Assembly (NCBI GenBank): GCA_947179155.2
Contig: OX359282.1
Location: 25,644,221-25,708,220, forward strand
DNA from: Hedera helix
Lineage: Eukaryota > Streptophyta > Magnoliopsida > Apiales > Araliaceae
DNA: 64,000 bases
Direction: 5' to 3'
Numbering within the stretch: position 1 is the first letter of the stretch; every line of letters begins with the position of its first letter. The translations under genes and the position numbers were made by a program. The notes below the pieces were generated by a model. The model saw only the letters and a list, made by a program, of their open reading frames with translations, had not been told where the DNA came from and did not search any database. Positions 38,646 through 49,641 of this stretch are shown piece by piece.

Positions 38646-38815
38646 TTTCAAAAGTTACTATTCACTCCCGGAATTTACTATTCATTCCCGGAAAAGTTAC
38701 TATTCACTGACGGAAGTCACTGTTCATCTCGGGGGGAAGTTACTGTTCATCTACCGACAAAAGTTACTGTTCATTACTGTTCACTTTTTGAAAATTTTAA
38801 AGTTACTGTGCAAGT
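38646..38815 (+). promoter_or_regulatory. U3 motif array GTTACTGTTCA upstream of the LTR TATA box
   Basis: About eight variants of GTTACTRTTCAYT, several followed by CCCGGA or CTACCGAC, end roughly 90 bp before TATAAATAG at 38905. The same array is in the 3' LTR (about 41772-41940) but not at this position in the LTR at 1990-4733. Enhancer-like function is inferred from position only. Confidence 0.7.
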
Positions 38816-39365
38816 ATTGAAAATTTTTAAAAACGTTTGCGCAGCCTCTGCTGAATTTTTTTTTTTTTTAGTTCACCTACCACGCATAGTAACCTCTTTT
38901 CTCCTATAAATAGCTTGCTCAGCTGAATAAAAAAATCACACCTAAAACATAAAATTTTTCTATAAGAATTTTATGAGTTTTCTTTGAGAATAGTAAGGTT
39001 ATTTTGAGAGTTTGAAAGCCAAAAGGAGTGCAGAAATTTTTCAAGTAAGTCTTTTATTAAAGAGTAGTAATTTCATAAATTCCTATTTTTCACGGTATTC
39101 ACAAATCTTCCTTTAGAAGACTCTTCTTTAAGAAGATTCATTTTTAAAAGCTTTCTTTGGAAGATTTATTTTGGAATATTATTTTTAAAACTATTTTAAA
39201 GTTGGTATTTTATACTACAAAAATTATGTTAAATATATATAATTTTGATAATTCATAATATATGAGTTATCATACACTTTGAAGTTTACATGTTGTAATT
39301 ACTAATTTTATTATAAATATATAGGTTGATCAATCTCATTTAAATCAATATCCAGTCACGTGTTA

Positions 39366-39500
39366 AGGTAAGAAATGTCATTTTTTTTCACTCTTAAACT
39401 TACTACGGTAAGAAATGTCATTTTTTTTCACTCTTAAACTTACTACGGTAAGAAATGTCATTTTTTTTTTACACTCTTGAACTTGCTACGGTAAGGGATA
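39366..39500 (+). repeat. About 49-bp tandem repeat in LTR, three units
   Basis: Three successive copies of GGTAAGAAATGTCATTTT followed by CACTCTTAAACTTACTAC. Repeated in the 3' LTR at about 42494-42626. Confidence 0.9.
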
Positions 39501-39947
39501 TTATTTTTCTTTCATACTCCTGAATCGAAACTTATTATGGAACTATTACTTCTATAATTCCTGAAAATATTATATGTTCCATAATAGTTGAACTTCATTA
39601 TTTCAACTGAACCTTCCTATTTTCTGAATCTTTCTATTGAACTGTAACCGTTATTCTGAACTGAGAATCTTGAATAACATTTTTAAATTTCACTCCACAT
39701 CATGTTGACAATTTGGACATTATTTGAATCTGCACAAAGTAAACTTCCGATACTTATTGTTTATCCTGTTTCTTCTGTTTATCAATTGTATCACTATTAT
39801 TTGTACTAATCATCAAGAATCAAGCTGTTGTGAATATCTGTGGCCGGGGGCACAGATGTGATATATTTGTTGAACAGATGATAGGTTAAAGGCGATATAT
39901 TAGGTTAAAGGCGATACATCTGTTCGGTGTCTTTTATGGCACGTGGT

Positions 39948-40200
39948 GAAAGTTCTCTTTGGCCCGTAGTGCATAGATGAACTGTTGTTTGGTATGATTA
40001 TGACCAAAGGCTGAATCTGGTATAATCATGACCGTTGTTGTTATATTGAAAGTTCTCTTTGGCCCGTAGTGCATAGATGAACTGTTGTTTAGTATGATTA
40101 TGACCAAAGGCTGAATCTGGTATAATCATGACCGCTGGTGCTATATTGAATGTTCTCTTTGGCCCGTAATGCATAGATGAACTGTTGATTTGCATGATTA
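39948..40200 (+). repeat. About 100-bp tandem repeat near the 3' end of the LTR
   Basis: Units beginning GTTCTCTTTGGCCCGTA recur at about 39950, 40050 and 40151, each with GATGAACTGTTG and ATGATTATGACCA. The older relative at 1990-4733 has a shorter, more diverged version at 4070-4250. The 3' LTR copy is at about 43077-43325. Confidence 0.85.
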
Positions 40201-40753
40201 TGACCAGGAACTGTGAATTTGTATTATCTTGACTAATGGTATTTCAGATGATAAAAGTTGATGATGTTTTTACGAAAAAGAGAAGCGCGTGGACATTATA
40301 GTCTACATTATTCTTCTAATAGATTGCTCATTCCGTCGCTATTATTGATCTGAACATTGTTCAAGAATTTAACTGCAGTTTTTGATATACACCTTGTATT
40401 CTGTTGTATTCTATCAAGAACTCACCTGTTGAAGGCTAATGATAATTTATTCGTCATTATCTTAGTCATGATATTTCTTACTGGGCTATTTGAGCTCACC
40501 CTTTTGTTCCATTATTTTTCAACAGGATATGAGAACGTAGCTGGGTCTAGCCGGAGAATGGAGTGGGAGTCCGAGGAATAGCTGTCCTAGTCTTCACGTG
40601 TTGTAAAATAGTGTGGCAATAATAGTGAAGACTTAGTTGTGTATTATTATACACGGTATTGTTGTACGTTGTGCTTTGTTGTAATAATTTTGTTGTAGTC
40701 TTTTGACGACTCAAGTTTGGGCTGTGTGGGCCTAGATTTGGGGGCGTCACAGT

Positions 40754-40765
40754 TGGCATCAGAGC
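40754..40765 (+). promoter_or_regulatory. Primer-binding site of element C (initiator Met tRNA type)
   Basis: TGGCATCAGAGC starts two bases after the LTR end and matches 11 of 12 positions of TGGTATCAGAGC, the usual plant site complementary to the 3' end of initiator Met tRNA. It shows that minus-strand priming capacity is kept. Confidence 0.9.
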
Positions 40766-40951
40766 TTAGGGATATGGTCTTTAATGGAGATCTGGGGTTA
40801 GAACTAGGAGGGGAGAGACGAATAGAATACGTCACTAGTGTGTCCTACCTAAATTAGATTTTGTTATCTAACGAATCGATTTGAATGTAGGAACAGGAAG
40901 TGATGAGTCAGTTTGTTTGAACTAACAATTATTTTGTGACCACAGTTTAGT

Positions 40952-41038
40952 ATGGCATCTGAAAATCAGGAGGATAACTTTGAAATGTCCGGTACGTCAA
41001 TTTCGGGGACGAAATTTCATAAGGAGGGGAGGTTGTAA
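40952..41038 (+). CDS. Residual 28-codon frame fusing a presumed gag start to the pol end
   Basis: ATG at 40952 opens a short frame (MASENQEDNFEMS, then GTSISGTKF) that stops with TAA at 41036-41038, inside the first bases of the 3' LTR. The second half is the same sequence as the pol C-terminus at about 1947-1982 of the decayed relative, so the deletion joint lies at about 40985-40992. That the first half is the native gag N-terminus is inferred from its place after the leader. It is a by-product of the deletion, with no expected function. Confidence 0.55.
   Translation: MASENQEDNFEMSGTSISGTKFHKEGRL
41021..41033 (+). promoter_or_regulatory. Polypurine tract of element C
   Basis: AAGGAGGGGAGG directly before the 3' LTR start TGTAAGACC. 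It is the plus-strand priming site, kept intact in the deleted element. Confidence 0.88.
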
Positions 41039-43877
41039 GACCCCGAATTTTATGAAATATAAAATTTAATTTTTCTTCATATATATTTTTTCATGAAACA
41101 GTAAGTGGTTAAATTGATAAAATTGAAAGTTAAGGATGTTATGTGCAAATTTTATTTTGTCGGACAATATTCTTTTTGTCGGGGAATATTCGTTTTGTCG
41201 GGGAATATTCGGGCCGTACGACGGCGCCGAAATAACTAATTATTGGTGGAGCCCACAACGGAATAATTGTCGGATATAGAAAACGACAGAAGTAACCTTT
41301 TTAAATAAAAATAGTCAACGGTGTTAACTGTTAAAATACCGGTGATAAAAGAATAGTAGCATACGGTAATTTATGGTATTTTCTGTAGCACACGGTACTC
41401 TACAGTAGCACGCGGTATTGCACAGTGTCTCATATTATTGGCCTGATAATTGACACCGTAATTGTTACGCATCATTTCATCAATAATTGTCACTGCATAA
41501 TATTTTATGTTATCAATTCAATAATTGTTGTTACACAGTATTTTGCATTATTGATTTAATAATTGTCATTACACTGTATTTTATATTATTGAGTCAATAA
41601 TTGTTGCTGCACTGTTTTTAAAATTATTGAACCTAATAATTGTCACAGTTGCAAATATACTGTAATTTATATTATTAAATTAATAATAATCTGTAACGTG
41701 TTTATTACATTATTGTTGTAGCATTATTTTATTTTATATGTTGGACCCACAGGAAAAATAAAAAATTTTATTTTTCAAAAGTTACTATTCACTCCCGGAA
41801 TTTACTATTCATTCCCGGAAAAGTTACTATTCACTGACGGAAGTCACTGTTCATCTCGGGGGGAAGTTACTGTTCATCTACCGACAAAAGTTACTGTTCA
41901 TTACTGTTCACTTTTTGAAAATTTTAAAGTTACTGTGCAAGTATTGAAAATTTTTAAAAACGTTTGCGCAGCCTCTGCTGAATTTTTTTTTTTTTTAGTT
42001 CACCTACCACGCATAGTAACCTCTTTTCTCCTATAAATAGCTTGCTCAGCTGAATAGAAAAATCACACCTAAAACATAAAATTTTTCTATAAGAATTTTA
42101 TGAGTTTTCTTTGAGAATAGTAAGGTTATTTTGAGAGTTTGAAAGCCAAAAGGAGTGCAGAAAATTTTCAAGTAAGTCTTTTATTAAAGAGTAGTAATTT
42201 CATAAATTCCTATTTTTCACGGTATTCACAAATCTTCCTTTAGAAGACTCTTCTTTAAGAAGATTCATTTTTAAAAGCTTTCTTTGGAAGATTTATTTTG
42301 GAATATTATTTTTAAAACTATTTTAAAGTTGGTATTTTATACTACAAAAATTATGTTAAATATATATAATTTTGATAATTCATAATATATGAGTTATCAT
42401 ACACTTTGAAGTTTACATGTTGTAATTACTAATTTTATTATAAATATATAGGTTGATCAATCTCATTTAAATCAATATCCAGTCACGTGTTAAGGTAAGA
42501 AATGTCATTTTTTTTCACTCTTAAACTTACTACGGTAAGAAATGTCATTTTTTTTCACTCTTAAACTTACTACGGTAAGAAATGTCATTTTTTTTTACAC
42601 TCTTGAACTTGCTACGGTAAGGGATATTATTTTTCTTTCATACTCCTGAATCGAAACTTATTATGGAACTATTACTTCTATAATTCCTGAAAATATTATA
42701 TGTTCCATAATAGTTGAACTTCATTATTTCAACTGAACCTTCCTATTTTCTGAATCTTTCTATTGAACTGTAACCGTTATTCTGAACTGAGAATCTTGAA
42801 TAACATTTTTAAATTTCACTCCACATCATGTTGACAATTTGGACATTATTTGAATCTGCACAAAGTAAACTTCCGATACTTATTGTTTATCCTGTTTCTT
42901 CTGTTTATCAATTGTATCACTATTATTTGTACTAATCATCAAGAATCAAGCTGTTGTGAATATTTGTGGCCGGGGGCACAGATGTGATATATTTGTTGAA
43001 CAGATGATAGGTTAAAGGCGATATATTAGGTTAAAGGCGATACATCTGTTCGGTGTCTTTTATGGCACGTGGTGAAAGTTCTCTTTGGCCCGTAGTGCAT
43101 AGATGAACTGTTGTTTGGTATGATTATGACCAAAGGCTGAATCTGGTATAATCATGACCGTTGTTGTTATATTGAAAGTTCTCTTTGGCCCGTAGTGCAT
43201 AGATGAACTGTTGTTTGGTATGATTATGACCAAAGGCTGAATCTGGTATAATCATGACCGCTGGTGCTATATTGAATGTTCTCTTTGGCCCGTAATGCAT
43301 AGATGAACTGTTGATTTGCATGATTATGACCAGGAACTGTGAATTTGTATTATCTTGACTAATGGTATTTCAGATGATAAAAGTTGATGATGTTTTTACG
43401 AAAAAGAGAAGCGCGTGGACATTATAGTCTACATTATTCTTCTAATAGATTGCTCATTCCGTCGCTATTATTGATCTGAACATTGTTCAAGAATTTAACT
43501 GCAGTTTTTGATATACACCTTGTATTCTGTTGTATTCTATCAAGAACTCACCTGTTGAAGGCTAATGATAATTTATTCGTCATTATCTTAGTCATGATAT
43601 TTCTTACTGGGCTATTTGAGCTCACCCTTTTGTTCCATTATTTTTCAACAGGATATGAGAACGTAGCTGGGTCTAGCCGGAGAATGGAGTGGGAGTCCGA
43701 GGAATAGCTGTCCTAGTCTTCACGTGTTGTAAAATAGTGTGGCAATAATAGTGAAGACTTAGTTGTGTATTATTATACACGGTATTGTTGTACGTTGTGC
43801 TTTGTTGTAATAATTTTGTTGTAGTCTTTTGACGACTCAAGTTTGGGCTGTGTGGGCCTAGATTTGGGGGCGTCACA
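41034..43877 (+). repeat. 3' LTR of element C
   Basis: TGTAAGACCCC...GGGGGCGTCACA, with TATAAATAG at 42032-42040. Near identity to the 5' LTR dates the insertion as very recent relative to everything else in the window. Confidence 0.95.
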
Positions 43878-45171
43878 GGTATAATTAATTAAAGCAAATC
43901 TAATTGGATTATATTTTTAATCCAAATGAGTTGTTAAACTAGGTCCAAGATATTAACCTAGTAGCCCATGTAATTAATTTAATTACTAGCCCATATAATT
44001 AATTAAACAAGTCCAATGCTTATTTTAATTAAAGTTAGCATAGTTATTTAAATGTTAGCCCAAAGTGTTAATTAAATTGAGCCCAAACCAATTCAATGGA
44101 TGAGCCCAATATATTAATTTCCTAAGTCCAACATGGAGCCCAATAGGAAGTCAAAATTGGTCAACAATTGAACCCATGTATAGATATATTTGTGTATGCA
44201 TAAATACACATTAAAAGCTAGAAAAATAAAGGAAAAATGACATGGAAAATACCATTTTGCTGATTTTTTAAGGGTCCCACTTGATGTTGCTTGATTTGCT
44301 AGATTGCTTCTCTTTTACACTAGATCAAAGTTGGTCAACAACTCTAGTCAATCACCATGTCAATCCATCAAATAGTAAGCTTGATTAACCTTTAATTTGA
44401 CCAACATAGATGAATTAGTGAGTTAATGGTGTGTTAGTAGATGGCTATAAAAGAAACACCCCACACTTGTTCTAGGTTGGTTAGTTCATTGCTAGGGAAT
44501 TTCCTAGAGAGCAAAGTGTGAGCATTTGAGAGTGTGAGAAAATATTGAGAGCAAAATACTAAGAGAGGAGAAGGAGTTCTTGGTTCATGCCTTCAAACCT
44601 CATCACCTATTTTGGAAGAAAAAGAAAGATAGCCATTAAAACAAGGTAATGATTATTTTAAATGTAGTTTGTTTTTAAATTAAATAAATCATCATGTTAG
44701 TATAAACATGTTAATATAGTTATTAATGTGTAGTTGTAATATTTATGCCATGCTTGAGTTTAATATGTTTGGTTTGTATTTTGGTATATTTTATATGCTA
44801 AAATATGTATTTAATAGTGTGCAAACAAGTTTTGGAATTTATGTCCAAAAATATTTTTATAAAACTTAGGTTTGATGTTCTAATATTATAGAACATTAAA
44901 TCATGAGAAAAATAAAGTTTGAATCACTCAAAATGGAGTTATATACAAAAAGTTATGATTTGTGATAGTTTATGTGATGTAAAAATTTTTATAAAAAAAT
45001 AATGATTTTAAATCATGAAAAATTAAATTTTCATGTTATAAATTGATATTAAGTGATTGGTAATTTTTTTGGATTTTTATTGATGATTTAAAGCTTATTT
45101 GATGGTATATTTTTATTTAAAATTGGTATGCCGGAGCACTGTTCACATTCTGCTAAAAGAAAAAAAAAGGT

Positions 45172-45365
45172 GACAGTCCGCGCAATGCGCGCGAGGCATT
45201 CGGCAGGCAAAACGCGGAGCCAAACGACGTCGTTTGGCGTCTGTGGTGAATTTACTCCGCGCAAGGCGCGGAAGCCGTTTCCGGCTTCTCAAAACGGCAC
45301 CGTTTTGAGCCGTTGAATCTGAAGGCGCGCGCAATGCGCGAGCACCGGTTTTCGGGAAAATTACA
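45172..45365 (+). repeat. GC-rich palindrome cluster in LTR B
   Basis: Within AT-rich sequence, CGCGCAATGCGCGCG, CCAAACGACGTCGTTTGG (a perfect 18-bp palindrome), CCGCGCAAGGCGCGG, CAAAACGGCACCGTTTTG and GCGCGCAATGCGCG follow each other. The same alternation of the two palindrome types is present in the reverse LTR at 27965-28130. It lies about 730 bp after the LTR TATA box, so inside the expected transcript. Confidence 0.9.
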
Positions 45366-45479
45366 TTTATGCCCCTCCGTGTTTTTCTTGGCAAAATTAT
45401 CATTCTGCCCTCGGTTAAGTTCTCAACTTATTTACGAAAATGTCATTCGGGTTAATTTTAATTAATTTAAATATTTAAA

Positions 45480-46230
45480 AATTAATTTAAAATTTTAACA
45501 AAAATAATAATAATACAAAAATAATATTGGGGAGGATATTTTTCAATAAGTTTAATATTTAAATATTTTAAATATTAATCTAGTTAGCTAAACCATGGTT
45601 AAGTTAAATAAATTTATTATTTATTTATTATTTTAAATGTTAATAATAAATAAAGATGATAAATTAGCAATTATTATTTAATGCCTATTAAATAATACTT
45701 AAGAGAGATAAAATTTATAAATTAATTATTTATTATTTAAATATTATTAATAATAAATAAGGATAATTAAGTAATTAATTATTATTTAATTAGCATTAAA
45801 TAACGATTAATGAAAATTAAGTTATTAGAGTAATAATTTATTATTTAATTTAAATAATAAATAAGAATGATTTGATTATTATTTAACCTTAAATAATAAT
45901 TAAAATTAATTAAATAATTAATTATTATTTAATTGACATTAAATAATAATTAAAGAGGATTAAGATTAGTAAACTATTATTTAATTTTCTTAAATTAAAT
46001 AATAAGTAAGGTTAATTACTTAGTTAATTATTGGTTGATTAATATTAAATTAAAGAAGGTTAAAATTAAGTCAATAATTATTTATTATATAATTATAATT
46101 AAATAATAAGTAAGTACAATTATTTATTATTTATTTTAAATAATAACTAGAGTTAATTAATTAATTTATATTTAATCAAGATTAAATAGTAATTAAATAG
46201 AGATTGAGTTAATAAAATAAATTGAATTTA
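45480..46230 (+). repeat. AT-rich palindrome array in LTR B
   Basis: Repeated ATTATTTAATT...ATTAAATAATAA units separated by AAGA/GGAT spacers, equivalent to the arrays in LTR A and the reverse LTR. It follows directly after the GC-rich palindrome cluster. Confidence 0.85.
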
Positions 46231-47872
46231 ATTACGATTTAATTAAACAATTGTAATAAGTTGTTTAAGGGTTTAATAAGTGTCCAACACTTAAGAAAAA
46301 TATTTTCTAACTTATTAAATTATTAACCTAAAATGATTAAGGGTCTATAAGGTTAATAATATTGTTTTGACTAATGTAAATTATGTGTTAGTACTTATGT
46401 GTGGTAAATAAGTTCATTATCAAGCGTATAGTTATGCAAATACGCCGTACTAATTATTAGACCGACTTTATTAATGTTAGGTCTTTCAAAGCAAGTTAGT
46501 TAAAGCTAGACATTTATTGTAGCTGAGCAGACATACAAGTTTTCTACCCTTAAACTTGTATTTATTGTTGCAGATATTCTTCAACCGTATTTACATTTCA
46601 ATTATTGTTGAGCAAGTATGCTACACCCGTAGTTACTTGACAGACCTTTGAGTGAATTAATTATCAAAAATTACTTCACATCATTATTGATTATTGTATT
46701 CGCACATAGTGCTTTTGCAAACTGTTTAAGAACGTCTAAGCTAATTGTTTCGGCTAGACAAATGCATGTTAAATTCATTTAATTGAATATTATAAAAGCT
46801 TATCCAAACCATTGGCTGGTGCGGATTCTTACAGTAAGACTGAGATAGAACAACCCTAGTTAAAGGGGATTTTTATTTGTCGGAGACCCGACAGCGCGCA
46901 AGAAAACTAAATGTGATGCATATACATAGGACATGAGAGGACTGATCCCCTCAAGTGTCCCGTTATTTTACCAAGGAGTCAGACATTGTATGTCTGTTCT
47001 ACCTTAGTAGCAGTTCATGGTCATTAAAGACCACTCAGCAGTAAAGAGTCAATCCATTCTTTTATTGAACATTGATTCTTGGCATCTTTCACAATTGTTA
47101 TTGTTGAAAACTTTGAAATTATTTTCCTTCATCATGATATATCGTATGCCTGTTGTTTATAAACTTGTTGAGCCATTTAGTTGCTCATTCTTGCTATATC
47201 ATGACTATATTTCAGCCAATCCCGAAAGATCTAAATCGGACAAAGGCAAGGGGAAAGCGAATGCTCAGTTTTAGTAATTGCATGCTAGTTGAAATTACTG
47301 TTATGTAATTACTGTTGTAAATCTTTTGTATTTCCCTTAAGATATGTAATGTTACAATTTAAGGTTAATAGACCTTGGGAAGTGTAGCCTTTATATAAGG
47401 AACCTTTTGTATTATTCCGCGTAGTTTGAATACAATATATGTATTTCATTGTTGTTAAGTATTGTACAGTGAGAACCAAACTCGAGGTTAAAGAACCCGG
47501 ATTTGGGGTCGTCACAGTTCACCCTTGCTATATCATGAAAACATTTGTAGTTAAACCTGAAGGTTCGAGTAAAGATAAAGGCAAAGGAAAGATGAAAACT
47601 TAATTAAGCAAGATAGCAGTTTGCCTGTTTCATATTTTGTTTGTACATATATGAGGTGATGTAACACAAACCTTTTTGTAACCTTTTGGCAGTTTGTGAT
47701 GTATTAGTAAAGGTTGTAGACCTTGGGACTAGAAAGCTTTTGTAATAAACAACATATGTTTATTTATATTTTCCGCATTAGTATTAAATGTTGTTTAGCG
47801 GATATTGGATGTCTTTTGTGTGAGCACTGAATTCGAGGTGTTGGTACCTGAATTTGAGGGAGTCACAGAGAG

Positions 47873-48258
47873 ACTCGTGCCTATAGCATGTCAGGACTTG
47901 CTTGATAAACCAATATGGGATGCTTTGACTAATCTTAGTCTTTTCTTCAGAGACATATGTCAAAAACGTTAAATAAAAAAGACATGTCTATACTTGAGAA
48001 GAACATCATCGAGATCATGTGTAAGCTTTAAAAAATATTCCTACTAAGTTTTTTTGACTCCATAGAGCATTTACAAATTCATCTACGCTATGAAGCTCGT
48101 GTTGGTGGTCCAATTCAATATTGATGGATATACCCTTTCAAGAGGATGATGGAAAACGTTAAGAGGAAGGTGAAAAACAGAGCCTCAAGTGCACCTGAAA
48201 GCGATAAGGCAAAAGACACCTATAGGAGCGGCAGTATCTCACAGTTGTAGCATATTTC
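47873..48258 (+). pseudogene. CACTA transposase (tnp2 type) pseudogene, C-terminal continuation
   Basis: Continues the frame cut at 33473. Recognisable blocks are LVPIACQDLLDKPIWDALT and LSLFFRDICQ, then, after frameshifts and stops, EKNIIEIMCKL, FFDSIEHL, RYEARVGGPIQY and YPF, in the order found in plant tnp2 proteins. It tails off into VKRKVKNRA-like residues and then intronic or spacer sequence. Confidence 0.9.
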
Positions 48259-48371
48259 TGCCAATATACGTATTTTGTAAAATATTTTTTAATTTTATGT
48301 TTACAGTCATTATATTAGTATGAGAGCATGTAATTAATATATGTTATGTATGGATTCTAAGTTTTATTTGT

Positions 48372-48915
48372 AGGAGATAGAGTCTCAGGGTCAGTCTATC
48401 CATTGGCTGGATGTGTACGTGGCCACCCGCAATGGTATACCAGATGCACTCCAGATACGTGTAAGTTTTATAAGTTGATATGTTGTTTATAATTTTTAAC
48501 GTCAGTCGTTCTTTAGCATAATTAATTATTTAATTATAACCTATTTAATTTTTAACCTGATGACAAGAAAATTATAACGCATTAATGGACGAGCGCTATC
48601 CTGCTGGCACCCCGCGGCCGCTAATAGATCAAGAATTATATGAGAGAGTGTCGGTTATAAAGAAAAATTATGTCAAAGGCCAAAGACAATGACGCCGACC
48701 ATCTATCAGTGGCACGGGCAGTTCTACTACACAGTATACTCAGACATCAGGCCACGCAAACACGATACATACTGCTACTGTCTATATCAGAGCTATTTGT
48801 CAAGATCGTAAGCTTCTTCGTACACTGCACGCACAGCTGCAGTCTCTGAGACCTAATGAGTTAGCAGATGCAGTGGCGACTGCAGCACAGCAGCATGATG
48901 ACTCCGAGGTAATCT
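48372..48915 (+). pseudogene. CACTA second gene remnant (Transposase_24 / TNP1-like)
   Basis: First exon-like piece about 48372-48460 encodes SIHWLDVYVATRNG and ends at a GTAAG donor. The second, about 48570-48910, encodes NALMDERYPAGTPRPLIDQE, then YVKGQ, and after a frameshift a helical QDRKLLRTLHAQLQSLRP stretch. The WLD.Y..R.G and YVKG/YVRG pattern matches the plant Ptta/En/Spm Transposase_24 family, as expected downstream of tnp2 in a CACTA element. A TGA after GQRQ breaks the frame. Confidence 0.75.
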
Positions 48916-49315
48916 TAGTACTTGGTACTTACAATGACTCAAATTACTTAATTAATATATATTTAAAATTATTTTATTCTTTTGTTTTACAAGCCCATTT
49001 GGACGAGGATGCGTGAAGACGTTTTTGTATTCTCTTAATCATTTTTTTTAACATTTTTATTAGTTTATGCATGAATATGATATTTATATTCTAATCACTT
49101 TTGCGCATAAATTTTACGTTGATTGGTTTATATTTCAATTCGAATGGATTGCATTTGATATATTCTTTTTAGATATATATAATAAATGAATCAGTTGATA
49201 TTATGAATACGTATGGGACTTACTATATATATATGAACTGTTGTGTGTTTGGATATAAAACAGGTACAAACAGGTACAATTTTTTTAGAAAATCCACAAA
49301 ATAGGGATTTTTTTG

Positions 49316-49638
49316 TATCAGCGACCGCACGTGGTCACTGATATATTTTGACCACCGTAATTTTTCCCCTCACATCAGCACCTGCATGGGGTCGCTAATA
49401 TATTTTCAGCGACCGATAGTATCAGCGATCGCATGCGATCGCTGAATGTGAAACCACGTGATAACCACGTCAGCTTGAAGCTGAGTCATTTTAACGACGG
49501 CATCGGTCACTATTATCAGTCATTGATAATTCAGTCACTTATGTGAGTCCAGCGACCAGATAATCTGCGACCGTATTCGGTCGCTGATACCTATCAGCGA
49601 CCAAATTCGGTCGCAAATAGGCTTTTTTTTTTGTAGTG
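49316..49638 (+). repeat. CACTA right terminus and subterminal repeats
   Basis: Many direct and inverted copies of ATCAGCGACCG and CGGTCGCTGAT, some as hairpins (GCGATCGCATGCGATCGC at about 49426-49443), end in TTTTTTTTGTAGTG. They mirror the left end at 24186-24385. Confidence 0.92.
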
Positions 49639-49641
49639 ATA

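Larger units (their letters stand above)
37907..40751 (+). repeat. 5' LTR of element C
   Basis: TGTAAGACCCC...GGGGGCGTCACA. TATA box TATAAATAG at 38905-38913. By eye it differs from the 3' LTR at six positions (for example GCACGCAGTA against GCACGCGGTA at 38287, GAATATCTG against GAATATTTG near 39835) plus one T in a T-run near 39470. Confidence 0.95.
37907..43877 (+). mobile_element. Element C: young LTR retrotransposon with almost no interior
   Basis: Two near-identical LTRs (37907-40751, 2845 bp; 41034-43877, 2844 bp) flank 282 bp of interior. Perfect duplication GGTAT at 37902-37906 and 43878-43882. The interior keeps a primer-binding site, a leader, a start-codon region, the last codons of pol and the polypurine tract; everything between gag start and pol end is deleted. 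Its pol tail and LTR match the coding-capable family at 1-4733. It therefore belongs with LARD/TRIM-like deletion derivatives that depend on proteins from intact relatives. Confidence 0.95.
37751..47516 (+). mobile_element. Solo LTR B (3790 bp without element C)
   Basis: Starts TGTAATGACCACG and ends GGATTTGGGGTCGTCACA, flanked by the perfect duplication GTTCA (37746-37750 and 47517-47521). It is interrupted after 156 bp by element C (37907-43882 including one GGTAT). TATA box TATAAAAG at 44446-44453. It contains a GC-rich palindrome cluster and an AT-rich palindrome array shared with the reverse LTR at 26121. No internal region, so it is a solo LTR left by LTR-LTR recombination. Confidence 0.9.
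33474..47867 (+). mobile_element. Solo LTR A (about 4.6 kb without insertions)
   Basis: Starts TGTAATGCCCGC and ends GAGGGAGTCACA, flanked by the perfect duplication GAGAG (33469-33473 and 47868-47872) that interrupts the transposase between HVFMES and LVPIACQDLL. Ends are of the TGTAA...GTCACA type shared by LTRs B and C. Contains an AT-rich palindrome array, a 587-bp tandem duplication, and LTR B inserted at 37751-47516 (with duplication to 47521). The 4623 bp left after subtracting the insert contain no coding sequence. Confidence 0.9.
24186..49638 (+). mobile_element. CACTA (En/Spm-type) DNA transposon, disrupted by nested LTR insertions
   Basis: Left end CACTACAAGAAAA and right end TTTTTTTTGTAGTG are inverted, flanked by the 3-bp target duplication ATA (24183-24185 and 49639-49641). 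Both ends carry subterminal GCGACC/GGTCGC repeats. It contains a tnp2-type transposase pseudogene (31125-33473 continuing 47873-48258) and a Transposase_24-like second gene (about 48372-48915). Subtracting the reverse solo LTR (26121-30479) and the A/B/C stack (33474-47872) leaves 24186-26120, 30480-33473 and 47873-49638, together 6695 bp, a normal size for a plant CACTA element. Stops and frameshifts make it inactive. Confidence 0.93.

Noticed and set aside
39998..43321. Minus-strand 65-codon frames in both LTRs of element C
   Set aside because: They are translations of the 100-bp tandem repeat, giving repeated HNHTKQQFIYALR-like text; not genes.
45128..45403. Arg-rich overlapping frames on both strands in LTR B
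   Set aside because: Produced by the GC-rich palindrome cluster; palindromes give open frames on both strands.
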